A program made the position numbers and the translations under genes. From Defluviitaleaceae bacterium (GTDB lineage: Bacteria > Bacillota > Clostridia > Lachnospirales > WQUN01), in the NCBI GenBank assembly GCA_009786535.1, contig WQRX01000025.1, positions 1-44,269 of the forward strand: a stretch of 44,269 nucleotides of DNA. Reading direction: 5' to 3'. The first letter of the stretch is position 1; each line of letters opens with the position of its first letter. The notes beneath the pieces were generated by a model. That model worked only from the letters and a program-made list of their open reading frames with translations. It had not been told where the DNA came from and made no database searches. Positions 15,535 to 24,172 of this stretch are shown piece after piece.

Positions 15535-17201
15535 TGGACGCGCTTCACCGCTTGGAAATGGAAAACCGCAGACTTAGGCGCGAAAATACGCGGCTAAAGC
15601 ACATTGCAAGCCACGACAAGCTCGCATTCGAATCAATACTAAACCAAGAGCGCACCAAGGCAAACCTGCACAACGAACGCGGGCGCTACCTTATGCTGTT
15701 GCTGGGCAACTCGCCTAATATCGTATTTTTCCTTGGCAGCAGCGGGCGTATTGAATTTTGTACGGAATATTTTATTGCAAAAGCAGGCTTTGGAAACAGC
15801 TCGCTAATCATGGGGCACAAATTATCCGAAGTGCTGCTGCCCTTTATGGATACGCAAAACCACAATACACTTATGCGCCAGCATAACCAAGTACACGCAA
15901 CCAACGAAACGGTGCTTATCGAAATTTGTCTTACCTTTGGCGGCGATAGGTCCGAATTTGCGGGCATGATTGTACCCATGAGCGCAGACGATAACGCCGT
16001 AAGCGGCACTATGCTGTTGCTGCACGATATCTCCGACTTAAAGCGCACAAAAGAGGATGCCCTAGCCGCAAGCCTTGCCAAAAGTGCCTTCCTTTCCAAC
16101 ATGAGCCACGAAATACGCACCCCCCTAAACGCCATCATTGGCTTTACCGCCATTGGGCGCAACCACAGCAATAAAAAAGACAAGGACGAAGCCTTTGAAA
16201 AAATTGCAGGCGCTTCGTCTTTTTTAATGGCGATTATTAACGATGTGCTGGATATTTCCAAAATAGAGTCGGGCAATGCGGAAATTGCGCCCGTAGACTT
16301 CCATTTCGCAAAAATGATTGAGCGCGTGGTAAGTGTGGTAGAGGGTGCGATTAAAGAAAAGAACCAGCACTTTTTTGTCAAGCTTTCGCCCGATATCCCC
16401 GCGTATTTGCATGGCGACGACCATCGTTTAGCACAGGTCATAACCAATATCCTTTCCAACGCCACCAAGTTTACCCCCGAAGGGGGCGAGGTTTCCCTTT
16501 CCGCACGGGCGGTAAAAAAAGACGCGACCCACTGCACCTTGGAAATAGTGATTGCCGACACGGGCATAGGCATTGCCGATGACGAGCAGGACAAAATTTT
16601 TAATATCTTCCAACAGGCAGAGGCAAGCACCACGCGCAAATACGGCGGAAGCGGGCTTGGGCTTTCTATCGCCAAGCGCTTGCTGGAGCTGATAAACGGC
16701 GCTATTACGGTAGACAGCGAAAAAGGCGAAGGCTCGGTTTTTACGGTAACAGTATGCCTGCGTATTGCCGATGCGCATAACCCGCAAGGCAGCAGCGAAA
16801 TTGAAGCCCCCGCCCAAAATTACCGCGGAAAGCACGTGCTGGTGGTAGACGATGTAGACATTAATTTAGAAATTGCCGCCGCATTGTTGGAATCTGTAGA
16901 CATAACCGTTACCCAAGCAAGCAGCGGCGGGGCGGCTATCCAATGCTTTACCAATAACCCTGCGATGTACGATTTAATTTTGATGGATATTCAAATGCCC
17001 GAAATGGACGGACTGCAAGCCACCCAAGCCATACGCACCTCCAATGCCGAAAACGCAAGCACCATTCCTATTGTGGCAATGACGGCAAACGTATTTAAAG
17101 AGGACATAGAAAAATGCCTAAGGGCAGGTATGAACGCGCACCTGGGCAAACCCGTAGATATGGACGCATTTATGCGCGTTTTGGAAAAATATTTAACATA
17201 A
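15534..17201 (+). CDS. Hybrid sensor histidine kinase (PAS-HisKA-HATPase-REC)
   Basis: A 555-aa cytosolic hybrid kinase without membrane segments. An N-terminal charged coiled coil (1-50) is followed by a PAS-like domain (about 52-170), then HisKA with NMSHEIRTPLNAI and phospho-acceptor His192. HATPase_c follows, with NILSNATKF (N box), DTGIGI (G1) and GGSGLGLSI (G2). A C-terminal receiver has the phospho-acceptor Asp near 485 in LILMDIQMPEMDG and Lys in GKPVD. The start is the ATG overlapping the FIST stop, with no Shine-Dalgarno, implying reinitiation. The last nine bases overlap the convergent decarboxylase gene. No DNA-binding response regulator or Hpt is adjacent, so output is unknown. 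Confidence 0.95.
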   Translation: MDALHRLEMENRRLRRENTRLKHIASHDKLAFESILNQERTKANLHNERGRYLMLLLGNSPNIVFFLGSSGRIEFCTEYFIAKAGFGNSSLIMGHKLSEVLLPFMDTQNHNTLMRQHNQVHATNETVLIEICLTFGGDRSEFAGMIVPMSADDNAVSGTMLLLHDISDLKRTKEDALAASLAKSAFLSNMSHEIRTPLNAIIGFTAIGRNHSNKKDKDEAFEKIAGASSFLMAIINDVLDISKIESGNAEIAPVDFHFAKMIERVVSVVEGAIKEKNQHFFVKLSPDIPAYLHGDDHRLAQVITNILSNATKFTPEGGEVSLSARAVKKDATHCTLEIVIADTGIGIADDEQDKIFNIFQQAEASTTRKYGGSGLGLSIAKRLLELINGAITVDSEKGEGSVFTVTVCLRIADAHNPQGSSEIEAPAQNYRGKHVLVVDDVDINLEIAAALLESVDITVTQASSGGAAIQCFTNNPAMYDLILMDIQMPEMDGLQATQAIRTSNAENASTIPIVAMTANVFKEDIEKCLRAGMNAHLGKPVDMDAFMRVLEKYLT

Positions 17202-18518
17202 CACGCGAATATTTTTACACGGCAACACCAGCCCTGCGGGAATACGCTCCCCGGGGGCAACCAGCGCAATACCGGGCGGGCAAGGGGCAATAAGCTCCGC
17301 GCAAATACGCCCCGCCGCTCGCGAAAGGGGTACAACTTCCGAAGCCCCTTGCACCGCCTCACGCGGGGTGCAAGCTACATTCGGGAGCGCTCCCATTGAA
17401 GAACTCAAACTCCGTCCTTGGGGCGGAGTTTTTTTGCCGCAACTTACTCCGCGCACCGCCGATAATAACCGTGCAAAGCCTTCGTCTGTGTCTGCCACGC
17501 CGGTCATGGCAAGGATATGCCGCCCCTGCGCCATTTCCACTTGAATTTTATATGTGCCCGCAAAAACGGCAGCAATTGTATCTGCGCTTGCGCGCTCATC
17601 AATGCGGAATAACAATTTCCCTATGTCGTCTGTTTCCAACAATGTTAATGTACTTGCGCAGGCGGCTAAATTTTCCCGCAAAGTGCGTAATTTTGCTACG
17701 TAATTTTCAAAATGCCTTGGGTCTGCCCACAGCATTTGAAGGGTATAATCCGCTGCCGCCATCATCATATAAGACGGACTGCTCGTTTGCATTGCGTTTA
17801 AGTAAAAGCGCAGCTTTTCGCGGTTTACGCGATTACCCTGCACGTGAAGCACCGCGCACTGCCCCGGCGCGGGGAGCGTTTTGTGCAGCGAATTTACCGC
17901 AATATCTGCACCCTGCGCTATCGCAGACGGGGGAAATGCCCCGTTAAACGGAAAGTGCGCCCCATGGGCTTCATCTACAATGAGAATGCCGTCTTTTTCA
18001 TGTACCTTCCGCGCAATTTCCGCAATGTCGGAAGTAAAGCCTTCGTAAGTGGGGCTAACAATGTACGCCGCAGCGCCCTGCGGCATTGCGTCAAAAACCA
18101 CGGGCGGGACCGCGCCCGCAAGCCCGTCTTCCCGCATTTGCGGCAGAAAATACATAGGCACAGCGCCCGAAAGCACAGCGCCGTTGTACACGCTTTTATG
18201 CGCGTTGCGTGCCGTAAAAAGCACGTCGCCTTCACCGCATACGGCACAAACAGACGCGACTATCCCCGCGGTCGCCCCGTTCACCAAAAAAAAGCTTTCG
18301 CCGTCTTTGCAGGAAGCACAAAAAAAAGCCCCCAGCGCATGTTGAAAATCCTTCAAAATGCCTGTAGGCCGGCTCAATACGTCCATATTCGGTATTTCTG
18401 TAATATCCAATGATAATAAATCGGGGGGCAAAAACAGCGGATTGCGCTTATGCCCGGGCATGTGAAAGGGGTAGATGTCCTCGTTTAAAAACGCCTGTAC
18501 ATGCTCGTACATGGGCAA
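17193..18518 (-). CDS. Orn/Lys/Arg decarboxylase-family PLP enzyme
   Basis: A 441-aa fold-type I PLP enzyme of the group III decarboxylase family, short Bacillota type (YaaO/SpeA-like). Landmarks are FHMPGHK (18-24), VDEAHGAHF with Asp182 and His185, and the PLP lysine Lys213 in NSLHKTLPA. The C-terminal domain is TPREAV...VPLSRAAGRICAE...PPGIALVAPGE. It decarboxylates a basic amino acid to a polyamine; which one cannot be told. The chosen start is TTG 18518, seven bases after GGGAG; ATG 18512 is the alternative. It lies immediately after the DHH gene stop, so they are an operon. Its 3' part carries a plus-strand terminator hairpin (17407-17435) encoding the domain linker. Confidence 0.9.
   Translation of the reverse strand: MPMYEHVQAFLNEDIYPFHMPGHKRNPLFLPPDLLSLDITEIPNMDVLSRPTGILKDFQHALGAFFCASCKDGESFFLVNGATAGIVASVCAVCGEGDVLFTARNAHKSVYNGAVLSGAVPMYFLPQMREDGLAGAVPPVVFDAMPQGAAAYIVSPTYEGFTSDIAEIARKVHEKDGILIVDEAHGAHFPFNGAFPPSAIAQGADIAVNSLHKTLPAPGQCAVLHVQGNRVNREKLRFYLNAMQTSSPSYMMMAAADYTLQMLWADPRHFENYVAKLRTLRENLAACASTLTLLETDDIGKLLFRIDERASADTIAAVFAGTYKIQVEMAQGRHILAMTGVADTDEGFARLLSAVRGVSCGKKTPPQGRSLSSSMGALPNVACTPREAVQGASEVVPLSRAAGRICAELIAPCPPGIALVAPGERIPAGLVLPCKNIRVLC
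17407..17435 (+). terminator. Intrinsic terminator for the FIST-kinase operon, inside the convergent gene
   Basis: AAACTCCG (17407-17414) pairs with CGGAGTTT (17424-17431), with a partly pairing loop TCCTTGGGG. T-runs to 17435 on the plus strand. It is 206 bases past the kinase stop and within the decarboxylase coding region, at the linker between its two domains. On the minus strand it lacks a T-run, so it should spare decarboxylase transcription. Confidence 0.65.
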
Positions 18519-19439
18519 TTATTTTCTCCCGGCGGTTTTAATGGCTTCGGTAATTTCTTCTACCACGCGTTCGGCTTCTTGGTACGGCACTTGGCACGTA
18601 CCCACTTGTACGTGACCGCCGCCGCCGTATTTTAGCATAATACTGCCTACATCTGCGTTAGAAGTACGGTTTAACACGCTATGCCCAACGGCAATTACCG
18701 TATTTACCGCGCCAAGCCCGTCTACCAGCCAAATAGAAATATTTTGCTCGGGGAACAGGCTGTACAGCAGGAAGCGGTTACCCGTTTGGATAGACGTAAC
18801 CCCGCGCAAATCGGTAATGATAATATCGCCGTCGGTTACGGTGTACTGCATAAGCATTTCGCGGAATTTTAGATTTTGCTTATTATAATATTCCACCCGT
18901 TCGGCTACGTCGGGCAGCATTAACAACTGGTCAATTGTAAAGTCGCGGCAGGCGTCCATCAAGTCTTCCATTACCGCGAAGTTGGGCTTATTAAAGCCGC
19001 GGTAGCGCCCAAGCCCTGTACGTGGGTCCATAATAAAGCCCAGCAACACCCAGCCCTTGGGGCTTACGATATCGTCCACCGACAATTGCGCCGAGTCCAC
19101 TTTATCCACTGCTTGCACCATTTCATCTAAATGGGGGATACGCTCGGGTCCGCTGTAATAATCGTAGATAATGCGGGCGGCGCTTGGTGCGGGGTAGCTT
19201 GCGCCTTCTACGGGCATTTCCTCGCCGATACGCTCCTGCTCGCTTGCATGGTGGTCAAACCACAGTCCGCAGCCCGGCACATAGGGTACGTTTGCCAACA
19301 CGTCGGTGGGCGAAACCTCAATTTTCCCGTCTTGCAAATCCTTGGGATGCACAAACAACCAGCTATCAATAATGCCTAACTCCATTAATAGCGCGCCGCA
19401 GGCTAATCCGTCAAAGTCTGCCCGTGTAATTAAACGCAT
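18519..19439 (-). CDS. DHH-family phosphoesterase
   Basis: A 306-aa protein of the DHH superfamily (exopolyphosphatase/nanoRNase-like). Motif I is RADFDGLACG (6-15), motif III is WFDHH (about 60-64), then an Asp in AVDKVDSAQ, and the DHHA1-type C-terminal YGGGGHVQVGTCQVP. The Asp/His residues bind two Mn ions that hydrolyse phosphodiester or polyphosphate bonds. The GGGH loop contacts the substrate. Substrate cannot be inferred; nanoRNA, cyclic dinucleotide products or polyphosphate are options. ATG follows GGAGG. A TATAAT lies about 25 bases upstream of the ATG, but its -35 box is weak. The decarboxylase gene follows directly. Confidence 0.88.
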   Translation of the reverse strand: MRLITRADFDGLACGALLMELGIIDSWLFVHPKDLQDGKIEVSPTDVLANVPYVPGCGLWFDHHASEQERIGEEMPVEGASYPAPSAARIIYDYYSGPERIPHLDEMVQAVDKVDSAQLSVDDIVSPKGWVLLGFIMDPRTGLGRYRGFNKPNFAVMEDLMDACRDFTIDQLLMLPDVAERVEYYNKQNLKFREMLMQYTVTDGDIIITDLRGVTSIQTGNRFLLYSLFPEQNISIWLVDGLGAVNTVIAVGHSVLNRTSNADVGSIMLKYGGGGHVQVGTCQVPYQEAERVVEEITEAIKTAGRK

Positions 19440-19536
19440 GGCGTACCTCCAAAAAGGTGTAAATTATATTGCTCGACATTATGCCATATGAATATGAATT
19501 TATGCAATAGGGGAGCGAAAGATTGAAACAATCCCC

Positions 19537-21555
19537 TCACGCCTGCCCCATTTCGCTTTCCGCAAACAAGCGCACCAGCTCGCCGTCCAGCTTGCCCTCC
19601 TCCGCCATGGAGTGCAAAATTTCTATTGCCTTGTCATGGGGCGTTGCTTTTTTGTACGGGCGGTCAATGGCGGTTAGCGAGTCGTAAATATCAAAAATGG
19701 TGAGAATGCGCACCTCCAGCGGAATTTGGTCGGCGGTGCGTTGCTCGGGGTAGCCTGTGCCGTCCATAAATTCGTGATGGCTCTTTGCCCACGCAGTTAC
19801 GTTTTCATACCGCTGGGAAAAATGCATTTTACTAAGAAGCCGCTCGGTTACGCGCACGTGGTTGTTCATGGTTTGCCGTTCGTCGGCAGTAAGCGTGCCG
19901 CGGCGAATGCGCAGGTTTTCAAGGTCGCTTTCATCAAAAACGGGGGTAACCTCCCCGGCGGCGTTTTTAAAGCAAATTTCCTTTAATGCGTCGATTAAAG
20001 ATAAATCCTCGTCGGTTAAAAAGCCCGCTCGGTTTACACGCTCAATGAAAACACGCGTTTCGTGCAGATATTCGATTTGGCGGTCGTATTCGTCGGCGTC
20101 AATTTCGCCCGAAAGCAAGCGCACCTTTTCGTACTGCGTCTTTATTTCAAACCTTTGCAAAATGGCGGGCAAACGGCTGCTTAAACGCGTTTCCTTATCC
20201 ATGACCTCCAGCGGGGTGGTAATTTTGCCCACATCATGCAAAAGTGCCGCCATAATAAGCTGCTCCTCGCGGTTCGCATCAAAATGATAGGGCGAACCCT
20301 GCGGATAAATGCCCCGCAAATACGTAATAAACTGCTGTATACATTCCGCAACGCGTATCGTGTGATGGGCATTGTAAGGGGTGCGCTCGTCTATCGCGGT
20401 AGTCATTACATGCACAAAGGAGTCGAAAAGCTCCTTCATTTCCGCCACGTGCTTTTCGTGCATACGCGCCATTTCTGTAATATGCGCAATTTTGTCGGAA
20501 ATATAACGGTACACCAGCGAAAAAACATACAAAATCACGGCAGAAACCACAGGGTACACCAGCGTTAATATTAACCCATTGTCATATACGAAGCGGTTAA
20601 ACCACACGTAAAATAGTGAAAAAAATATCAGCACCGCCGTGGCTGCCCGCATATCCAACCGCATAAAAACGAAGCTAAGGAGTGCAAACATAACCAACAT
20701 AATTGCGGCATTTACCCACAAGGGTGCATACCGCGTAAAATTGCCTTCCAGCAGCATTTGTACAATGTTTGCGTGTATTTCCACGCCGTGCATCTGCACT
20801 TGCGGGTCCACAGGCGTAAAATAGGCGTCCAACAAGCCATGGGCAAAAGCGCCGATAAGGATAATCGCATCGGCAAAGAACGCGGGTTCAAAATCCTCTG
20901 CAAAAATATCCTTAAACGACAAGCCCAAGCCCATTGCGCCGAAAAAGTCCCCCGGCTCCCCCGCAAAATGAATGCGCAGCAAATTGCCGTACCGTGGGGG
21001 AATTTCTACAGGTACGCCCCAATATTTTTCGTAAATCACTTCCGCAAACGTTCCGCCAAGGTCGGTACGGCGTACCACGCCGTCGCGGTCAATGACCGTG
21101 TTTAACGTGCCGTAACGCGACACCGCCGCCAGCGAATCAAAGGGGCGCTCCAGCGTGCGTATCTCGCCCCAAGGGTCCAGCGAAAATGCCGAGCCAAAAA
21201 CCACATTGCCCCCGCTAAGCGCCGCGTCCACCAGCGCCGCGTCGGAAGCCGCGTCATTGCTATATCCCGAATACAAAACATCCACGGCAATAACGGCCGG
21301 CTCCCAGCCTTCCTCGCTATTGAGAATATTTATCGCGTCCGCCATTTTTTGGCGCGGCCAAAACTGCATAGGTCCAAATTCGATAAGCGTTTCCTCATCT
21401 ATGCCAAACACGAAGATATTCGGGTGCGGAAAACCCGGCCGACGGTACAAGCTGTCCTGTAGCTGCAATTCCCACCGCCACAGCGGATTGAGCAAAAACA
21501 ACAATAAAAGCGCGGCAGAAACTGCCGCGCTAACTAAATATTTCTTATACCGCAC
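19537..21555 (-). CDS. CHASE2 sensor with HD-GYP c-di-GMP phosphodiesterase domain
   Basis: A 672-aa membrane protein. A first transmembrane helix (about 6-22) leads to an extracytoplasmic CHASE2 domain (about 25-275). Three further helices follow (about 283-299, 303-320, 328-348), then a short coiled coil and an HD domain. HD residues are LLHDVGK (438-444). The HD-GYP signature is complete: HHEFMDGTGYP and DRPYKKA. A roughly 130-residue insertion separates HD from HHE. It should hydrolyse c-di-GMP in response to an envelope signal. The start is GTG behind GAGGGGAA; no ATG is suitable. It lies 12 bases after the FecR gene, third in its operon. Confidence 0.92.
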   Translation of the reverse strand: MRYKKYLVSAAVSAALLLLFLLNPLWRWELQLQDSLYRRPGFPHPNIFVFGIDEETLIEFGPMQFWPRQKMADAINILNSEEGWEPAVIAVDVLYSGYSNDAASDAALVDAALSGGNVVFGSAFSLDPWGEIRTLERPFDSLAAVSRYGTLNTVIDRDGVVRRTDLGGTFAEVIYEKYWGVPVEIPPRYGNLLRIHFAGEPGDFFGAMGLGLSFKDIFAEDFEPAFFADAIILIGAFAHGLLDAYFTPVDPQVQMHGVEIHANIVQMLLEGNFTRYAPLWVNAAIMLVMFALLSFVFMRLDMRAATAVLIFFSLFYVWFNRFVYDNGLILTLVYPVVSAVILYVFSLVYRYISDKIAHITEMARMHEKHVAEMKELFDSFVHVMTTAIDERTPYNAHHTIRVAECIQQFITYLRGIYPQGSPYHFDANREEQLIMAALLHDVGKITTPLEVMDKETRLSSRLPAILQRFEIKTQYEKVRLLSGEIDADEYDRQIEYLHETRVFIERVNRAGFLTDEDLSLIDALKEICFKNAAGEVTPVFDESDLENLRIRRGTLTADERQTMNNHVRVTERLLSKMHFSQRYENVTAWAKSHHEFMDGTGYPEQRTADQIPLEVRILTIFDIYDSLTAIDRPYKKATPHDKAIEILHSMAEEGKLDGELVRLFAESEMGQA

Positions 21556-21567
21556 GCGTGTTCCCCT

Positions 21568-22548
21568 CTAGCGGGAACGACGCCAGCGCCAGCGCCTTCT
21601 TACGCGGCCTTCGCTGTCTACATACTCTTCTTCTTCGTATTCGCCGTCGTCACTATCGTCAGGTGCTGCGGGTGCTTGGGGCGCTGCGGGGGGTGCAGCA
21701 GGTGTACCTGTCGGGGGGGCGCCGTTTCCGCCCGCGGGGGGCTGTACTTCATCCCCGCCCGATGGGGTATAGGCAGAAGTATCTTCCGGCGTATACTCTT
21801 CTGCGGGTACATATTCCGCGGCTACCGCGTCAATGGCTTGCTTGCGAAGCTCCTCTGCTTGCGCCGCTTCGGCTTGGCGGGTTTCAATTAAACGGTAAAT
21901 AGTGCGAATATCGCGCTGCGCGATAATCCCCGTTTCGATAAGCATTTCCGCGTTATCGGCGATGGTTTGCAAGGTAAACGCATCAAGCATATTTACTTGA
22001 AGGGGCTGCGCTTCTGCCGTGCCCTCGTCACAAATTACCAAGGCTTGCCCCGCGTATAAAATAACGGACGCATAGGGGGTTGTGCCTTCTAATTCGCCCT
22101 CAAGCAAATTCACTTGAACGCCGCCATTTTGCAGTACAACGGTAAACAACGTGCCGCGCACACCCATGGTGGCGTTGCCCGCACGTACATTAATGCGCCT
22201 GCCTTCCGTTTGCGGTGCGGCACTTACCGCAAGCGAACCTGTGACTACCGTAACTTCCAAGTTGTTGCCCGCGCGGGTAACATCAACGGTGGTAGACGCA
22301 TCTAACCGCAGGGTTGACCCATCGTCCAGCAAAAATACAGCGTAGGAATTTGCACCTGTAGAAACGGTATTACCCGCCGCAAGGCGCGTACCCTCCCGCG
22401 CGGTAAAACTGCGTGCCGTACCGCGTGTCATGTTTACCGTACCGTTTACGCTTTCAATGACAATGGTGCGTGATGTTGCCGCATACACGGTAACGGACGC
22501 AAGCAACGCAACCGCAATTGCCACCAGCATAAAAATTGCTTTTTTCAT
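21568..22548 (-). CDS. FecR-domain exported protein
   Basis: A 326-aa protein. It has a signal peptide (about 1-23, VYA cleavage), then a FecR domain (about 28-150). The motifs are TVSTGANSYAVFLLDDGSTLRLDASTTVDV and RAGNATMGVRGTLF, given as landmarks; the latter is the conserved V-T-P-TG-RGT-F-like part. A helical stretch follows (about 195-245), then a Pro/Ala-rich, then acidic EYEEEEYVDSEG tail ending in RRRWRWRRSR, a strongly cationic end that may bind wall polymers or lipid. FecR genes often accompany CHASE2 sensors, and here the CHASE2 gene follows by 12 bases. The start ATG follows GGAGG at spacing 9. Confidence 0.85.
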   Translation of the reverse strand: MKKAIFMLVAIAVALLASVTVYAATSRTIVIESVNGTVNMTRGTARSFTAREGTRLAAGNTVSTGANSYAVFLLDDGSTLRLDASTTVDVTRAGNNLEVTVVTGSLAVSAAPQTEGRRINVRAGNATMGVRGTLFTVVLQNGGVQVNLLEGELEGTTPYASVILYAGQALVICDEGTAEAQPLQVNMLDAFTLQTIADNAEMLIETGIIAQRDIRTIYRLIETRQAEAAQAEELRKQAIDAVAAEYVPAEEYTPEDTSAYTPSGGDEVQPPAGGNGAPPTGTPAAPPAAPQAPAAPDDSDDGEYEEEEYVDSEGRVRRRWRWRRSR

Positions 22549-22578
22549 CTGCTTTTTCCTCCTTGTTTTTATCGAAAT

Positions 22579-24102
22579 TTATTCGCCAAGCAAAATGGCG
22601 CGTATCGCATGGTTCAACGAGTCTACAATATACAACACGCCGTTAAAATACACAACATCTACGGGCTGGTTTAGCATACCCGGCTCCCCGTTGCCCGCAA
22701 GGGTATATACCGCTCCACCCGTAAACAAGCGAATTGCATGGTTTCCCGCATCGGCAATAAATAATTCGCCGCCGACATAATACAGCCCGCGCGGGAAGTA
22801 AAACAGCGCACCCGCCGCCGCGCCGTCGGCAAAGCCGCCGCTTCTATAGTATGCATCTTCTGCAAAGGGGGTAAGCGCACCCGCAACGGTGGTTACTGTC
22901 CCGCCCGATATTCTGCGGATTACGTGGTTACCCGTATCGGCGACAAAAATGTCCCCGTTTGGCGCAACCGCAATGCCTGCGGGCTCAAGGAAAAGTGCTT
23001 GATTTGCCGCGCCGTCGTTATGCCCGTATTCGCCCATAACGCCCGCAACCGTTGTCACACTGCCCGCGGAGGAAATTCTGCGAATTACGTGATTTAGCGT
23101 ATCCGCAACAAATAAATTGCCGTTGCGGTCTATTGCAATGGCGCTTGGCTGGTTAAGACCCGCATACGGCGCAAAAGTGGTCACGTTATCGCCGCGCAAA
23201 CGGCGAATCGCATTATTTGCGCTGTCTACGATAAAAAGGTCGCCATTCCTTGCAAATACGCCCGCCGTTGGGCGTCCAAGCAAGGCGTTTTCCCGTGTGC
23301 CGTCTACGTGGAACGGCATGGTAAAGCCGAATTCATCTAAAATATCCGCGCCTGCGATAATCGTTTCGGCTCTGTTATTGCGAATGCGCCGTACCGCTGC
23401 GTTAAAGGTGTCAAATACAACTAAATTGCCGTCATTATCCACGGTAATGCCCATGGGCAAGGTAAAGTCCGCTTCAAAGAATGCCGTCAACTCCAGCGTG
23501 GGCAATGCTTGGATAAAATTGTACAGCGCAACTACCGCTTCTGCACGGGTTGCAGGGGCGCTCGGCGCAAAATACCCTGCTTGCCTGCCGCGCATAAACC
23601 CATTTTCCACTACAAAGCGCACGGCGCTTTCCGCATATTCACGTACATATTCATAGTCATAAAACGCCAATGCATCCGTACCGCCGCTTGCAAAGGCTGC
23701 CGTAAAATACATCGCATACCGATACAAAATAACGGCAATTTGTTGGCGGGTCAGCCCTTCATGCGGGGCAAAATAACTGCCCCCAACCCCTGTAATAATA
23801 CCCATGGACGTTATCCACTGCACTACATCATAGTACGGTGCGTCCGCCTCCACATCGTAGAACATGCGCGTAAACTGTGCGTCGGGCTGCCCTTCGTACA
23901 TCCAAATTGCGCGGGCAAAAGCCACGCGGGTAACAGGCGCATCGGGTTGAAGGCTGCCGTACTCGTCCGCATCCAGCATTCCGTATTGCGCGGCAAAAGC
24001 CAGCGCATTGTCGTACCAGCGGGGCTGCGCCGCTTCATACGCCATAACAATAACGGGGATAAGGAATGCCGCAGTTAATAAAGCAAAAATTTTCTTCTTC
24101 AT
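22579..24102 (-). CDS. SLH-domain and NHL-repeat surface protein
   Basis: A 507-aa exported protein. It has a signal peptide (about 1-21), then three SLH domains (about 28-200) with motifs such as PVTRVAFARAIW, LTRQQIAVILYRYA and PATRAEAVVALYNF. SLH domains bind pyruvylated wall polymer, so it should sit on the cell wall. From about 210 there are five to six NHL repeats (GITVDNDGNLVVFDTFNAAVRRI, AIAIDRNGNLFVADTLNHVIRRIS and similar), forming a beta-propeller that probably binds protein or glycan. It is first in an operon with FecR and CHASE2-HD-GYP, so it may be the outer ligand-binding part. ATG follows AGGACG. Confidence 0.92.
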   Translation of the reverse strand: MKKKIFALLTAAFLIPVIVMAYEAAQPRWYDNALAFAAQYGMLDADEYGSLQPDAPVTRVAFARAIWMYEGQPDAQFTRMFYDVEADAPYYDVVQWITSMGIITGVGGSYFAPHEGLTRQQIAVILYRYAMYFTAAFASGGTDALAFYDYEYVREYAESAVRFVVENGFMRGRQAGYFAPSAPATRAEAVVALYNFIQALPTLELTAFFEADFTLPMGITVDNDGNLVVFDTFNAAVRRIRNNRAETIIAGADILDEFGFTMPFHVDGTRENALLGRPTAGVFARNGDLFIVDSANNAIRRLRGDNVTTFAPYAGLNQPSAIAIDRNGNLFVADTLNHVIRRISSAGSVTTVAGVMGEYGHNDGAANQALFLEPAGIAVAPNGDIFVADTGNHVIRRISGGTVTTVAGALTPFAEDAYYRSGGFADGAAAGALFYFPRGLYYVGGELFIADAGNHAIRLFTGGAVYTLAGNGEPGMLNQPVDVVYFNGVLYIVDSLNHAIRAILLGE

Positions 24103-24129
24103 TTTCGTCCTGCTTTCGTTTTTTTCTAC

Positions 24130-24158
24130 TTTATACCAAGACAGGGGGCGAAAGTCAA
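24130..24158 (-). promoter_or_regulatory. Promoter of the SLH-NHL/FecR/CHASE2 operon
   Basis: On the minus strand TTGACT (24158-24153) and TATAAA (24135-24130) are 17 bases apart. It lies 28 bases before the first gene's start and just beyond the stop of the GH94 gene upstream. Confidence 0.75.
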
Positions 24159-24172
24159 AGGTCGGGGCACAC

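Noticed and set aside
17349..17375. CTTGCACC/GGTGCAAG inverted repeat within the decarboxylase gene
   Set aside because: It encodes normal conserved protein sequence and has no T-run; probably chance.
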